Assembly: GCA_941918925.1 (NCBI GenBank)
Contig: OW799237.1
Location: 89,253,015-89,317,014 of the forward strand
Direction: 5' to 3'
Source of the DNA: Phyto melanocephala
Lineage: Eukaryota > Arthropoda > Insecta > Diptera > Rhinophoridae
Length of the DNA stretch: 64,000 nucleotides
Within the stretch, counting starts at the first letter, position 1. The number at the start of each line of letters is the position of its first letter. Below, piece by piece: positions 48,173 to 58,599 of this stretch. The position numbers and the translations under genes were made by a program. The notes under the pieces are model-generated. The model saw nothing but the letters and a program-made list of their open reading frames with translations. It was not told the origin of the DNA and searched no databases.

Positions 48173-49600
48173 CACACTCAGGACCTGGTTATTTATGACT
48201 TGTTAATTTTTGTTTCAAAGAGCATGTTACATCATTTGTATAAGAAATTAATAGATACTAGTAAAGTTATGCTTAAATTCTATTTAAGCTAATTTATATT
48301 CAAGGGTGTGTTATTTATTTACTTTAATTATCAATTATAATAGTTTTTACTCATCACTGCTATTATTTTAAGAATTTTACCTTAACGTCAATGAACTCCT
48401 TTTTAAAACATCAACACAAATAGTGAACAGCAAAAGTGTTAGAAAACGTGGGGTTAATTTTCTGTTTTATTTGTTTATGGTGCTTGTCTATCTGGATCAT
48501 ATTCTCTTTCATTCTGCTAAGGTGATTTATTGTGTGTTTGTCTATATTGTCTTAATTAATTGTTTTTTTTTTATTTTCAATTTTTGCATTCTATTTAATA
48601 TATAATTACATTTGGTAGGTATTTTGTTTGTTAGCCTATTAATAGTGTTCACTATAATTTGTTTGCATTGCAAATGAACGATTAATAGAGTTATTAGTAT
48701 ATTAAGAAGGCGATTATTTAAAAAAAAAACTGTTTATATTTAGGTCTTTCTTCAGTAATTATTTTATTTATAGTTTACTTTTAGATATATTAGAACATGG
48801 TTTATAAGGTAATGGCAGTTTGAAAAGAATAGAGTTTGGCATCCTTTATGCACAAAATAAATAATAAGTTGGATTTTCAACAGGACCTTATAAATTAAGA
48901 ATACATGTTGGATTAGAAATAAACACGAACGTCGAGTTAGTTTTAACAAAAAACAAAGCAGGCTTTTTATATAAATTTTTAAAATGAAAGTTTTTAGTAA
49001 AATACAGGGTTCGACATAAGTAACTAACTATATGAATTGTTTTTTTTTAAATATTGAATGTTATTGAAAAAACAAACAAAAAATTTAATTATCAAAATAA
49101 AGTTTATTTTGTGTAATTTTTTACATTAATTGTGAAAAATAATGTTACTTAAATGAAAATAGTTTTCTCTAACGCAAAAATGTGCTCTTTTTACAGCACA
49201 TTAAAATGTCGTCTTTTAGTTGCTGCAAGGTTTAGGGCTTATTCACATGAACTTTGTCTTTAATGGTGTTTTCCTTTCTAAAAAAAATGTTGCAATAAGT
49301 ATGTGTAACATTTTTATCAGTCTACACACACCCTTATAAAGTTTTCCATTTTTTTTGTTTCAATGGAACAGAAAAATTTCATGATTTTACACTTTAACAC
49401 ATTCTGTGTTAAAAACTCGTTTGCATAAAAAAGTATTTATTCACGTAACACAGCTGTAAAAAATGGTACTTTGTTACACTGAAATATAATTGGGGGTAAG
49501 ATATGCTACACTCTTGCCAGTTATTTGTGCAACATGTTCAGAAAAGAACACGATAACTCTTTGCACTCTTGCATGTATTTTTAGAATAGAACATAAACCC
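48173..49600. other. A/T-rich noncoding DNA
   Basis: Nothing recognised to about 49180; the last part may contain the decayed end of the transposase relic that follows. Confidence 0.4.
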
Positions 49601-49639
49601 GCTCGAATGGTAGCATTATTGTAACATTTTTGTCAGAAA

Positions 49640-50075
49640 GGAAAACACCATAAGTTAGCCTCACAAGAATTAAGTTCAATCAAATCAGGCGATAGTGGTG
49701 GCCGTCTCTAATCGCCGTTTTAAGAAATTTATCCAATTGGGAATTTGTTGTCTTTATAACTTTATTGTTGCACGAGCTGTAGGTGGTGTGGTTGAAACTG
49801 TATGTTGGCGTTTGGTAGCAATTGCAGAAATAAAAAATTTTGTAAGGGAATAAGTGCAAATCGGGTTTCAAACCTCGATCTTCTGAAACACACTGTCTCG
49901 CAACATCAAAATTTTCGGCCGGTGTACACTTTGATATTTGCCCGTACGTCTTGAATATCCGACAGTCCCAAATTTAGCAAATTTATCTACCAATGAACGA
50001 ATGGTTGGACACGTTGGAGCAGTTCTTTTATCAAAATATCTTCTGTATGGTTGATGGGTATCCATTATCGAACAA
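49640..50075 (-). mobile_element. Degenerate Tc1/mariner-superfamily transposase relic
   Basis: The minus strand reads YRRYFDKRTAPTCPTIRSLV then DKFAKFGTVGYSRRTGKYQS, the helix-turn-helix (DUF4817-like) start of such transposases. A large gap follows, with a scrap LDLHLFPYKI, then RRPPLSPDLIELNSCE, which fits the C-terminal 'RSPDLTPLDFFLW' block. Frames are broken throughout and the termini are not found. Confidence 0.5.
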
Positions 50076-50272
50076 TTAATTTTAAGCAATAGAAAAACAA
50101 TCTTCGTTTTTAGCGCAATTGTATTGCGTTACATTTTTATATATTCTCCCAAGTTTAATTTCTGAAATAGAAAATAAAAAAATTAAATAATATATGTATG
50201 TAACACAACGAGTCCATGTTGTTAACTATTACACTCTCATTGGATAAATTTAATTGTTTTGATTTATATGTA

Positions 50273-50480
50273 CTAGCTGAACCCGGACCGCTTTGCTTGT
50301 CCCAACAAAGTTTAAGGTTTTTCCTAAAAATCGCTGGATCAGAGAAAATAATATTCAATTTGGAAGTAAATCCCATAAGCTGTGAAAACCATTTTGTTAT
50401 TTATTTTAATTGTTAATTGTAAAAATTTTCCCTAAAAAAGCTACCCAATGTGGTAGCGAAATATCGGAATAAAATAATAA
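50273..50480 (-). mobile_element. Possible Helitron-like 3' end
   Basis: On the minus strand, AAGCGGTCCGGGTTCAGCTAG is followed by T, resembling the CTAG end with an upstream GC-rich stem seen in the two Helitron-like elements of this window. The 5' end is not identified. Confidence 0.35.
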
Positions 50481-51480
50481 TAATTTTTTTTATCCCCATT
50501 GTACAATGCGATGGTAAACTGTCGAAAATATATTTGTTCATTTCATTACAATGACTAGTTTAAACATTTTCAGTTTTTAATTTTTTTAGTAAAGTAGGTT
50601 ATTCTTTATTTAATTTTCTATACATTAAAATTACTCTTAATACTTTTTCAACAAGTATTATTAGATAAGATCTGGCCAAATATTACATTTGGTTCGGTTT
50701 GGTAGAACTTAACAATTTCATTTAAAAATAGACCTGATGCAATCGCTATAAATGACCTTTGCTCTCTAGTAATTTGATAATCGTTTACAAAGTTCAATCA
50801 ACTCTTAAGTTAATCTCAGCTTAAACGACAATACAAAATTTTAAATAAATTAGATTTTAAATTAGTTTTTTCTATACAAATCTGTATACAAAATAAATCC
50901 TATTATTTTCTTATACCCAAAACCATTTTATTTTATTAAAATGACTAACCGTGTTTAGCTTTGTTTTGACCTTGAGACCTACTAAATTAAATTGAGTTAT
51001 CTCTACAGCAGTTTTAGATTTTTTAAACAAACAGAAAAAATAAATAAAAAATTATAACATAATTTGTAATGTATGAATAAAAAAATGTCTGTATACTTAT
51101 AACAAAAGATGCAAAAACTTAATTTGTAACAAAATTGTTTTTATTAAGCAGTAGGAGATTAAAAAATTACTTATTTAGATTTGGATTGTTATTTCCTGGA
51201 AAAGTATGTTCACATTAGGCAAACATTTCACGAAATAGACGTAACTACTAAAATGTATTAATTTCTGCAGTAATAAATAAATGTTTATTTAATTAAAAAC
51301 TGTCTTAGTTTGGACAAGTTTAAATATCATTTGGTATTAAATAGTAGGACACGGTATGCAGTAGTCAGTTAAAGGTATGTTAATGTGTAATGGCTAGTCA
51401 TTACCAAGATTATGCTGGCTAAATTAAAAATTCTAATAGACAATTATTAATTACATATTATTATTAATTTACAAAGTTAG
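50481..51480. other. A/T-rich noncoding DNA
   Basis: Nothing recognised. Confidence 0.45.
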
Positions 51481-52260
51481 CTGTATTCTACTAGTCAAGC
51501 CTTTTCATTTGATCAATATGGATGGGTTTAAGAAAAAAAAAATTCCGCCATCTTGGATTTTACACTTTTTCATAGTTTAATGGTCAAGCCTTTTCATTTG
51601 ATACCAATATTAAAGGGGTTGAAGGGGTACATTTTTAAATACTAGATTGACCCACATGTTAATTTGTTCTACGCCATTTTGTGGTGGCGACCATCATGAA
51701 TTGTAAATATTTTTTAGTAATTTTTATTTGTCGAACTTTTATGTTTTTTAAACTAATATTTAAAATTTTAATACAGGCTTGAGTTAATTTTTTAAACATT
51801 TTTATTTTACAAAGAATTTTCTGTGTAAATAATTTAGTGTTGCAAAAATCGAGGTGTGCAAGTAGCGAGTATGTGCAAGAATCGAGTTTCCACTGTAGTA
51901 ACATGAGTGTATAAATTATCATAGGGCTGAAAATATTTGATTTTTATTGTGAAGAGATGGGAATGAACAGAGACAATTATGTTTTTTCTTTTTTCATACC
52001 TCAGAAAGTTATAAGGCGTAACCAAAGCATATTTATTCATCAGGTACTCTTGATTCGTCAGCTGATTATTTTTTTATTACTTATTTTTATTTTCAGCTGT
52101 CATAATACATAAATAAAAAAAACAATTTTCTCTCTTTTCTAATTAATTTCAAATGTCAAACTTCATATATAAAAAATATAAACAAAAAATTCTTTCCGAA
52201 CTGCAATTACCTGATGAATAAATATGCCTTGGGCGTAACCTAAAAATAGCTAAAATGGCA
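51481..52260 (-). mobile_element. DINE-1-like Helentron fragment, subfamily C, split by a hAT MITE
   Basis: Plus-strand landmarks are TATTCTACTAGTCAAGCC, CGCCATCTTGGATTTTACAC, a repeat of GTCAAGCCTTTTCATTTGAT, and CATACCTCAGAAAGTTATAA. The MITE 52023-52231 then interrupts at GGCGTAAC. The outer ends are missing. Confidence 0.5.
52023..52231. mobile_element. hAT-type MITE with 8-bp target duplication, second copy
   Basis: A 209-bp element of the same family as 15673-15880 (inverted orientation of the interior), bounded by CAAAGCATATTTATTCATCA and its complement. It is flanked by the perfect 8-bp direct repeat GGCGTAAC (52015-52022 and 52232-52239). The duplication is GC-containing, so a chance match is unlikely. 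Confidence 0.88.
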
Positions 52261-52513
52261 TTACTTTTCAACAATTACAAAATTAAAAAAAGAATAACAG
52301 TTGTACTGCAGCCATCTTCCCATCTTAACGCCTTGTCAAAATTGGATTTTCTATGCAAATCGTTACCGCCGCGGTATTTCGGTTTGTTTCATTTCATACA
52401 AATTGTATGAATTTTTGACAGCCAAAAAACGCTTGCCGCTCTTGTTTGGGTTAATTCAACATTTCTAATACAAATTGTGTTAGCAAAGAGTGTTCTTCAT
52501 GAATGATATAAAA

Positions 52514-53280
52514 CAAGTAAGAGCGCTATATTCGGCCGTGCCGAATCTGATATACCCTTCACAACGTGTAGTCATGCAATAAAAGTAGTTTGTATCACCA
52601 TTCATCCCATATGAAATACGTACATACATAAAAACATCCCATTGTAAAATTATAAATTTACGTATGCAAGTTAAAAAAAACAATAAAAAATTTAAAAAAG
52701 AATTTAAAAAAAAAATTTAAAAAAAAAAATTAAAAAAAAATTAAAAAAAAAATTAAAAAAAAATTAAAAAAAAAATTAAAAAAAAAATAATAATAAAAAT
52801 ATAAATAATATATTAAATAAAAAATAAAAAAAAAAATAAAAATAAAGTAAAAAAAAATATAAAAAAAATAAAAAAAAATTTGTTTGGCTCAGCTGGGATT
52901 CGATGCCACGTTTACTCTAACCAATATACACGTTTGTATGTATGTATGTATGTTGTTTTTGTGAAAAAAAATCGAGGTGGTCGTGGGTTTTTGCTCATAT
53001 CTCAGTTGTTTATGTACCGATATTTCTGATTTTCAATACCGATCTACTCCCGAATATTTCTGATATTTTAATACCTCACCCGGGTCCAAGCGATGTCGGG
53101 GGGCTTCAAAAAGTTGATTTCAACATACACACGGACAGACTGACAGAGCTTATTCGACTCCCCTATTCATAAGCTTTCAGAAAATATATACTTTATGGGG
53201 TCGAAAATGAAAATTGTAGAAATTTCACACGGAATGATAAACCAATATATACCCTTTTTCACTGTGTGAAGGGTATAAAA
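52514..53280 (-). mobile_element. DINE-1-like nonautonomous Helentron, subfamily B
   Basis: Complete. Plus-strand order is CAAGTAAGAGCGCTATATTC, hairpin, ACATCCCATTGTAAAATTA, an A-rich tract (52670-52880), TTTGGCTCAGCTGGGATTCG, GTTTGTATGTATGTATG, CGAGGTGGTCGTGG, TACTCCCGAATATTTCTGAT, GGGTCCAAGCGATGTCGG, and TGTGTGAAGGGTATAAAA. The central module and its homopolymer tract are inverted relative to subfamily A. Confidence 0.82.
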
Positions 53281-53934
53281 AGCAAAACAAAGAGAGTGCA
53301 GTCACATTTAAAACTAAATTACGATCATTAATACATATAAGTCGACCGCAGAATACGCTAGTAATAATTCACTCCACTATTATGAAAGTCGTTGTCACTT
53401 CGTAGAAGTCTTTTAATATCTTATTGACAAAAATAGAAATTTAAATTAACCATTGACCATAGTTACGAATTTTCGTCAATAATAATTTCGCTACATATTA
53501 TTTTTCATTGCGACTTTGTTTTTTCATTAATACGTAACTCCAAATGAATTACCCTTTTATAAAGCTACTTGTAAACATGGTAAATGACTCCTTAAATAGA
53601 CTAAATAGACAAAAGTGTATAGAATAATATAAACTAGAAGTATATTTTCTGCTATTTCCATGGATACATCAAAATTCATTATTATTGATGATTATTACTT
53701 ATAAAGCTTAAAAATTAAATTGATGAAATTGATATGATCATATTTAATAAAAAATATGCGTGTATACCAAATAAATTGGTTGCCATTGACTCTAGTTTTA
53801 AGAAAGAATTTAATTAAATGAGGAAAATCAATTATAAAATGAGAAAAATCAATTAACTAATACTACTACGATGTGAAAGTAACAGAAACTTGCATATTTT
53901 CAATGCGTTTACTACTCAAACATTTTTATACCCT
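53281..53934. other. A/T-rich noncoding DNA
   Basis: Nothing recognised. Confidence 0.45.
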
Positions 53935-54681
53935 TCACCTGTGGTGCACAAGGGTATATATAGCTTTGTCATTCCGTTTGTAATTTCTACAATTTTCATT
54001 TCCGACCCCATAAAGTATATATTTTCTGAAAGCTTATGAATAGAGGAGTCGATTAAGCCCTGACCGTCTGTCCGTCTATCCGTCTGTCCGTCTGCCCGTC
54101 TGTCCGTGTGTTGGTTGAAATCAACTTTTAGAAGAAACTATACGTTTCTCAGATCTGTGTATGGTATCAATCTCTTGGAAATATCCAGGAATGAATCGCT
54201 ATTGAAATTCAGCACAATCGCCAAATAACTTTCTGAGATATGAGCAAAAAACCACGACCACCTCGTTTTTTTCACAATTACAACAACAACATACATACAT
54301 AGATACATGTAAAAAACATACCAAACAAAAAAAATTACAAAAAAAAAAATACTAAAAATAAGAAAAAAATAATAAAAAAAAACTACAAAAAAAAATTTTA
54401 AAAAAATTTAAAAAAAAATTTAAAAAAAAATTTTTTAAAATTTTTCTAAAAAATTTTTTAAAAAAATTTAAAAAAAATATAAAAAAAAATATAAATAATA
54501 TATTAAATAAAATAAAATTTTTTTGGCTCAGCTGGGATTCGATGCCACATTTATTCTAACGTGTACGTAAGCACGTATTTTATATGGGATGAATGGTGAT
54601 ACAAACAATTGTTATTGCATGACTACACGTTCTGAAGGGTATATAAGATTCGGCACGGCCGAATATAGCACTGTTACTTGT
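53935..54681 (+). mobile_element. DINE-1-like nonautonomous Helentron, subfamily A
   Basis: Complete sense-strand copy. It runs TTATACCCTTCACCTGTGG, CCCCATAAAGTATATATTTT, an expanded GTCTGTCCGTC run (54061-54110), TTGTTGGTTGAAATC, an A-rich tract, TTTGGCTCAGCTGGGATTCG, TCTGAAGGGTATATAAG, the perfect hairpin ATTCGGCACGGCCGAAT, then CTGTTACTTGT. Confidence 0.82.
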
Positions 54682-55618
54682 TTTTAAATATGTTTTTAAA
54701 ATGTTTTTCAAAATATTTTGACTTTTTTTTTAAATTTTTTTAAATAATTTTAACAATTTTTTTTTAAAGTTTTTTTATGTGTTTTTTAAAAGATTTTTTT
54801 CAAGGCATATTCATTAGGTATATGCATTGCGGCAACAAACACAACAATTAAAAAAAACACATGCATATATGTCTGCATATGACTCCCATTTTTTTTTTAC
54901 TTTTTTTCTTTAATTTCATTAATCCTAATTTGAAAACTTAAAAGCAAAAACTTTTTATTTACGGTTTTGTATTTTTACAACGAATTTTTCATTGTAAAAT
55001 AAAAAAATTATGTTTGACAGATGCAGAAAAATTTTTAAAATAAAAGTTGGTAACACTGATAAATTGTATATAAAACAACAGTCAGCTGATTGACTATGAG
55101 CACCTTATTTATCTACCTTGGATTTTGCCAACTCAACAATAGTTGTCAAAAAATTAAATTTTACTGTTTTTATTTTATGTGACAAATTAATTTTTTCCTG
55201 CTTAAAAAATCTATTACAATAAAGTAGGGGTCATGTAATATTTCAAAAAGGGCCTAACCCAAAACACTTTTCCATAAATGAAATAGAATTATCATTTAAG
55301 TGTGCAAACATGTGACGTTTTAAAGATGAACTTTTACAAATTAAGTTTTTAATTTTACAAGTGAATGTTGATTAAATTGATCATGCAACAAAATTATACA
55401 TAACTTGTGATAGAAAGAAACATCAAAGAGAAATTATATTTTACTTAGTGTTAAAAATAACACTTTATTTTATTAATTTAACAACGGACAATTTGTATGT
55501 TAATAAATCTTATAAATAAAATATATATTTTAATTTAGTAAATAGTAAAGAAAGTTTGTCTATATTTGCTTAAACATTTAGCAATAAAAAAACTGTGATA
55601 GTTATTGTACATACTGTT
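54682..55618. other. A/T-rich noncoding DNA between two DINE copies
   Basis: Nothing firmly recognised. AAAAAGGGCCTAACCCAAAA near 55245 resembles the terminus of the 10389 MITE, but no partner end is seen. Confidence 0.4.
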
Positions 55619-56372
55619 TTTATACCCTTCACCTGTGGTGCACAAGGGTATATATAGCTTTGTCATTCCGTTTGTAATTTCTACAATTTTCATTTCCGAC
55701 CCCATAAAGTATATATTTTCTGAAAGCTTATGAATGGAGGAGTCGATTAAGCCCTGACCGTCTGCCCGTCTGTCCGTGTGTTGGTTGAAATCAACTTTTA
55801 GAAGCAACTATATGTTTCTCAGATCTCTATATGGTATTAATCTCTTGGAAATATTCAGGAATGAATCGCTATTGAAATTCAGCACAATCGCCCAATAACT
55901 TTCTGAGATATGAGCAAAAAACCACGACCACCTCGTTTTTTTACACAATTACAACAACAACATACATAAAAACATGTAAAAACCATACAAAAAAAGAAAA
56001 AATTACAAAAAGAAAAAATATTAAAAATAAAAAAAATAATAAAAAAAATAAAAAAAATTACAAAAAAAAAATTTTAAAATAATTAAAAAAAAAATTTTAA
56101 AAAATTTTTTAAAAATTTTTTCAAAAAATTTTTTTTAAAAAATTAAAAAAAAAATATAAAAAAAAATAATAACAAAATATAAATAATATATTATATAAAA
56201 TAAAATTTTTTTGGCTCAGCTGGGATTTGGAGCCACATTTATTCTAACCAGTATATACATATGTACGTATTTGATATGAGATGAATGGTGATACAAACAA
56301 TTGTTATTGCATGACTACACGTTGTGAAGGGTATATAAGATTCGGCACGGCCGAATATAGCACTGTTACTTG
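55619..56372 (+). mobile_element. DINE-1-like nonautonomous Helentron, subfamily A
   Basis: Complete sense-strand copy very similar to 53935-54681, in the same orientation and 0.9 kb away, with an intact hairpin and CTGTTACTTGT end. The 'GTCTGCCCGTC' run is shorter than in its neighbour. Confidence 0.82.
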
Positions 56373-56814
56373 TTTTTTTATGGTGTTGAAAATTTAATTA
56401 TTTGTTTCAATTAATTTTGTTACAATTGTTTTATATTGCGTGCAGGATTTGACATTTCCCGGAAATAATATTATAATTATTTGTTACAAAATAAACAATA
56501 GTTAAACAAAACATATTTTGCAAACATGAAACATTTTCATGTTTACCAGAAGATAATTTATAGCTTGGTTTTTATAGAATTTGGGCCCATTATTACAATA
56601 TGTCTTTTAATTGTGTGTTAGTTAAAGATAACTTTGCCTAAAGTAATTAAAAAAATAATTTTAACTAACTCTTATACAACTTTTTTCTGAATAAAATTAA
56701 TCTTTTTATAAATATGGCATTGCCAGAGTAAAAACCTTCATTGTTTTTTATTCACTTGATATTTATAATTATTTCAATTATAAAACAAACGATTTAATAA
56801 AAATTTAAAATGAA
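56373..56814. other. A/T-rich noncoding DNA
   Basis: Nothing recognised. Confidence 0.4.
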
Positions 56815-58125
56815 TATTTTTCAGCCCCAGCTCAATTTTTAGCTGCACTTGCTACTATTTTTAGATATGTTATACCTCTAGGGCTATTTGAAAATATATA
56901 TATATTTTTTAATATATCAAGTTACTAATGCTTTTAATTAATTTTTGGACACGATAAAGCCACCAAAATACAGCGTGATCCATTTTGAGGTTTCCTACTT
57001 TTTTTAAGAAAAAACACAGAAAATTCAAATTTAATGGGGAATGTTTATTATCATTTGAAAGAACATTCTTTGGCATTTATTTTTTGAAGATTATGTCTAT
57101 CAAATGTTGGCCGTTGCTACGTCGCAGATGGTCCATCCGTTGAGTCCAATTTTCGATGACTCGTTCGAACATTTCGACTGGTAACTGGCGAATGACACGC
57201 GTGATGTTTTCCTCCAAGCCCTGAATAGAAGCGCATAAACTTTAGACTTTAGTCCGAGTTGCTGCGAACGGCGCCGAATCGACTCTCCACGGTCTTCGTG
57301 TACACTCTCAGCTATGGCCGCTATATTTTCTTCACACCGTGCTGGACGTGGTCTATTCGGTCGAATATTATCCAATAATGAATGCTGGGTCTCTAAATGG
57401 GTGATGGTGTTGCGAATAGTACACTCAGTAGGCCGATTATGTTGACCATAAGTTGAGCGAAGTTTACGAAACACATTCCTCACAGAACGCGAATTTTCAT
57501 AATAAAGTTGAACGATTTGTAAACGTTGTTCAGGCGTAAGTCCTTCCATTATGAAATGCCAAACAATACTAAACAAAAATAACATGACAGCATGACACGA
57601 CTCACACGTGATCTGTCAAAAAAGGCTATTGAAAAAAGTATCTCTACTTGAATTACCCATTACAACCCGTGGTTTTGTTGTTTTTTCTAAAATTTTCAAA
57701 CGAAAATCGATTTTATCAGCTTCTGGATAAGATATAAACTATTTTGAAATCCATGAAAATCGGCGTGCAATCAATCTAGTAATTAAAAATGTATTCACTT
57801 CCACCCCCTCAATATAAGCATCATATGAAAGGCCTTGATTAGTAGAATACTGTAAACTATGAAAAAGTTAAAATCCAAGATGGTGCCCTAAACATAATGG
57901 CGAATAATTTTTTTTTTCTCAACCCCATTAGTATGGGTATCAATTGAAAGGGATTGATTAGTAGAATACAGCTAACTAAAAATCAAAGAGGGCGTCGGAT
58001 ACAATTAAGCAAAATGGTGTATAATATTATATTTGAAATCTGGTCTAAGCTACCTCGTCACTATATCTATGTACATGATTGTGAAGGTTATCATCAGAAT
58101 CGGCACGGTCGAATATAGCGAATAA
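56815..58125 (+). mobile_element. DINE-1-like Helentron, subfamily C, split by a mariner
   Basis: It contains TGCACTTGCTACTATTTTTAG, ACACGATAAAGCCACCAAAA, then after the mariner insert AAACGAAAATCGATTTTATC, AAATCCAAGATGGTGCC, and the 3' hairpin region AATCGGCACGGTCGAATAT. It matches 33779-34770 block by block. The 5' end is not clear. Confidence 0.55.
56975..57665 (-). mobile_element. Mariner-like element with catalytic domain deleted
   Basis: The ATG at 57549 (minus) starts MEGLTPEQRLQIVQLYYENS, followed by RKLRSTYGQHNRPTECTIRN and SIRRRSQQLGL, a full paired helix-turn-helix DNA-binding region of about 105 residues. At about 57235 a deletion removes the whole DDD catalytic domain and joins, out of frame, to the C-terminal tail SIQGLEENITRVIRQLPVEM, ERVIENWTQRMDHLRRS, IIFKK stop (57077). 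The termini are imperfect (TCCATTTTGAGGTTTC.. and GGTAATTCAAGTAGAG..). It is inserted in a subfamily C DINE copy, which lets its limits be estimated. Confidence 0.8.
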
Positions 58126-58419
58126 ATTTTTTTTTGAGTTATAGGCTTTAAAAGTTGCTACTATTACATGCATTCATGTAACAAAGCAACGTTTGATTGT
58201 TTTTGTAAAGAAATAAACAAACAATTACACAGACAATTTTTAATTGCATTCTAAATTAAAGAGTTGTAGGAGAACCAAGTCATATTCATACAGGTACATT
58301 TATAAAATGGCGGATTGCTACAACAAAGCAAATCTTAAGCAGATGTCTTCTGTCGAAGCAAATTCGTATATGAATAATGGAAACGTTGTTGTGATCAGTT
58401 TAGTTCAATGCAATTTGGC
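58126..58419. other. Short noncoding stretch with an unrecognised small frame
   Basis: A frame at 58307-58429 reads MADCYNKANLKQMSSVEANS and onward, but has no relative I recognise and runs into the MITE terminus, so I do not call it a gene. Confidence 0.35.
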
Positions 58420-58599
58420 TTGGAGCTAAAAGGGCCAATGTCAAAATATTTACTTTTGAGAAAATTTAAATTGAACTTTAACTTTTACATATGCTTTCAT
58501 AGTGACATTGGCCAGTATTTTATTTATGAAGCTGTTCAAATCTAATGCAATGATTTACTCAAAAACGCAAAAAAGTGACATTGGCCCTTTTAGCTCCAA
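58420..58599 (+). mobile_element. MITE with perfect 24-bp TTGGAGCTAAAAGGGCC termini
   Basis: TTGGAGCTAAAAGGGCCAAT (extending to 58443) is repeated perfectly in inverted orientation at 58576-58599. The 180-bp element has no coding capacity, and an internal copy of GTGACATTGGCCAG near 58502 adds a third terminus-like motif. A relative is at 31209-31424. Confidence 0.82.

Noticed and set aside
58244..58429. 61-residue frame ending in a MITE terminus
   Set aside because: No recognisable relative, and the end lies in the repeat.
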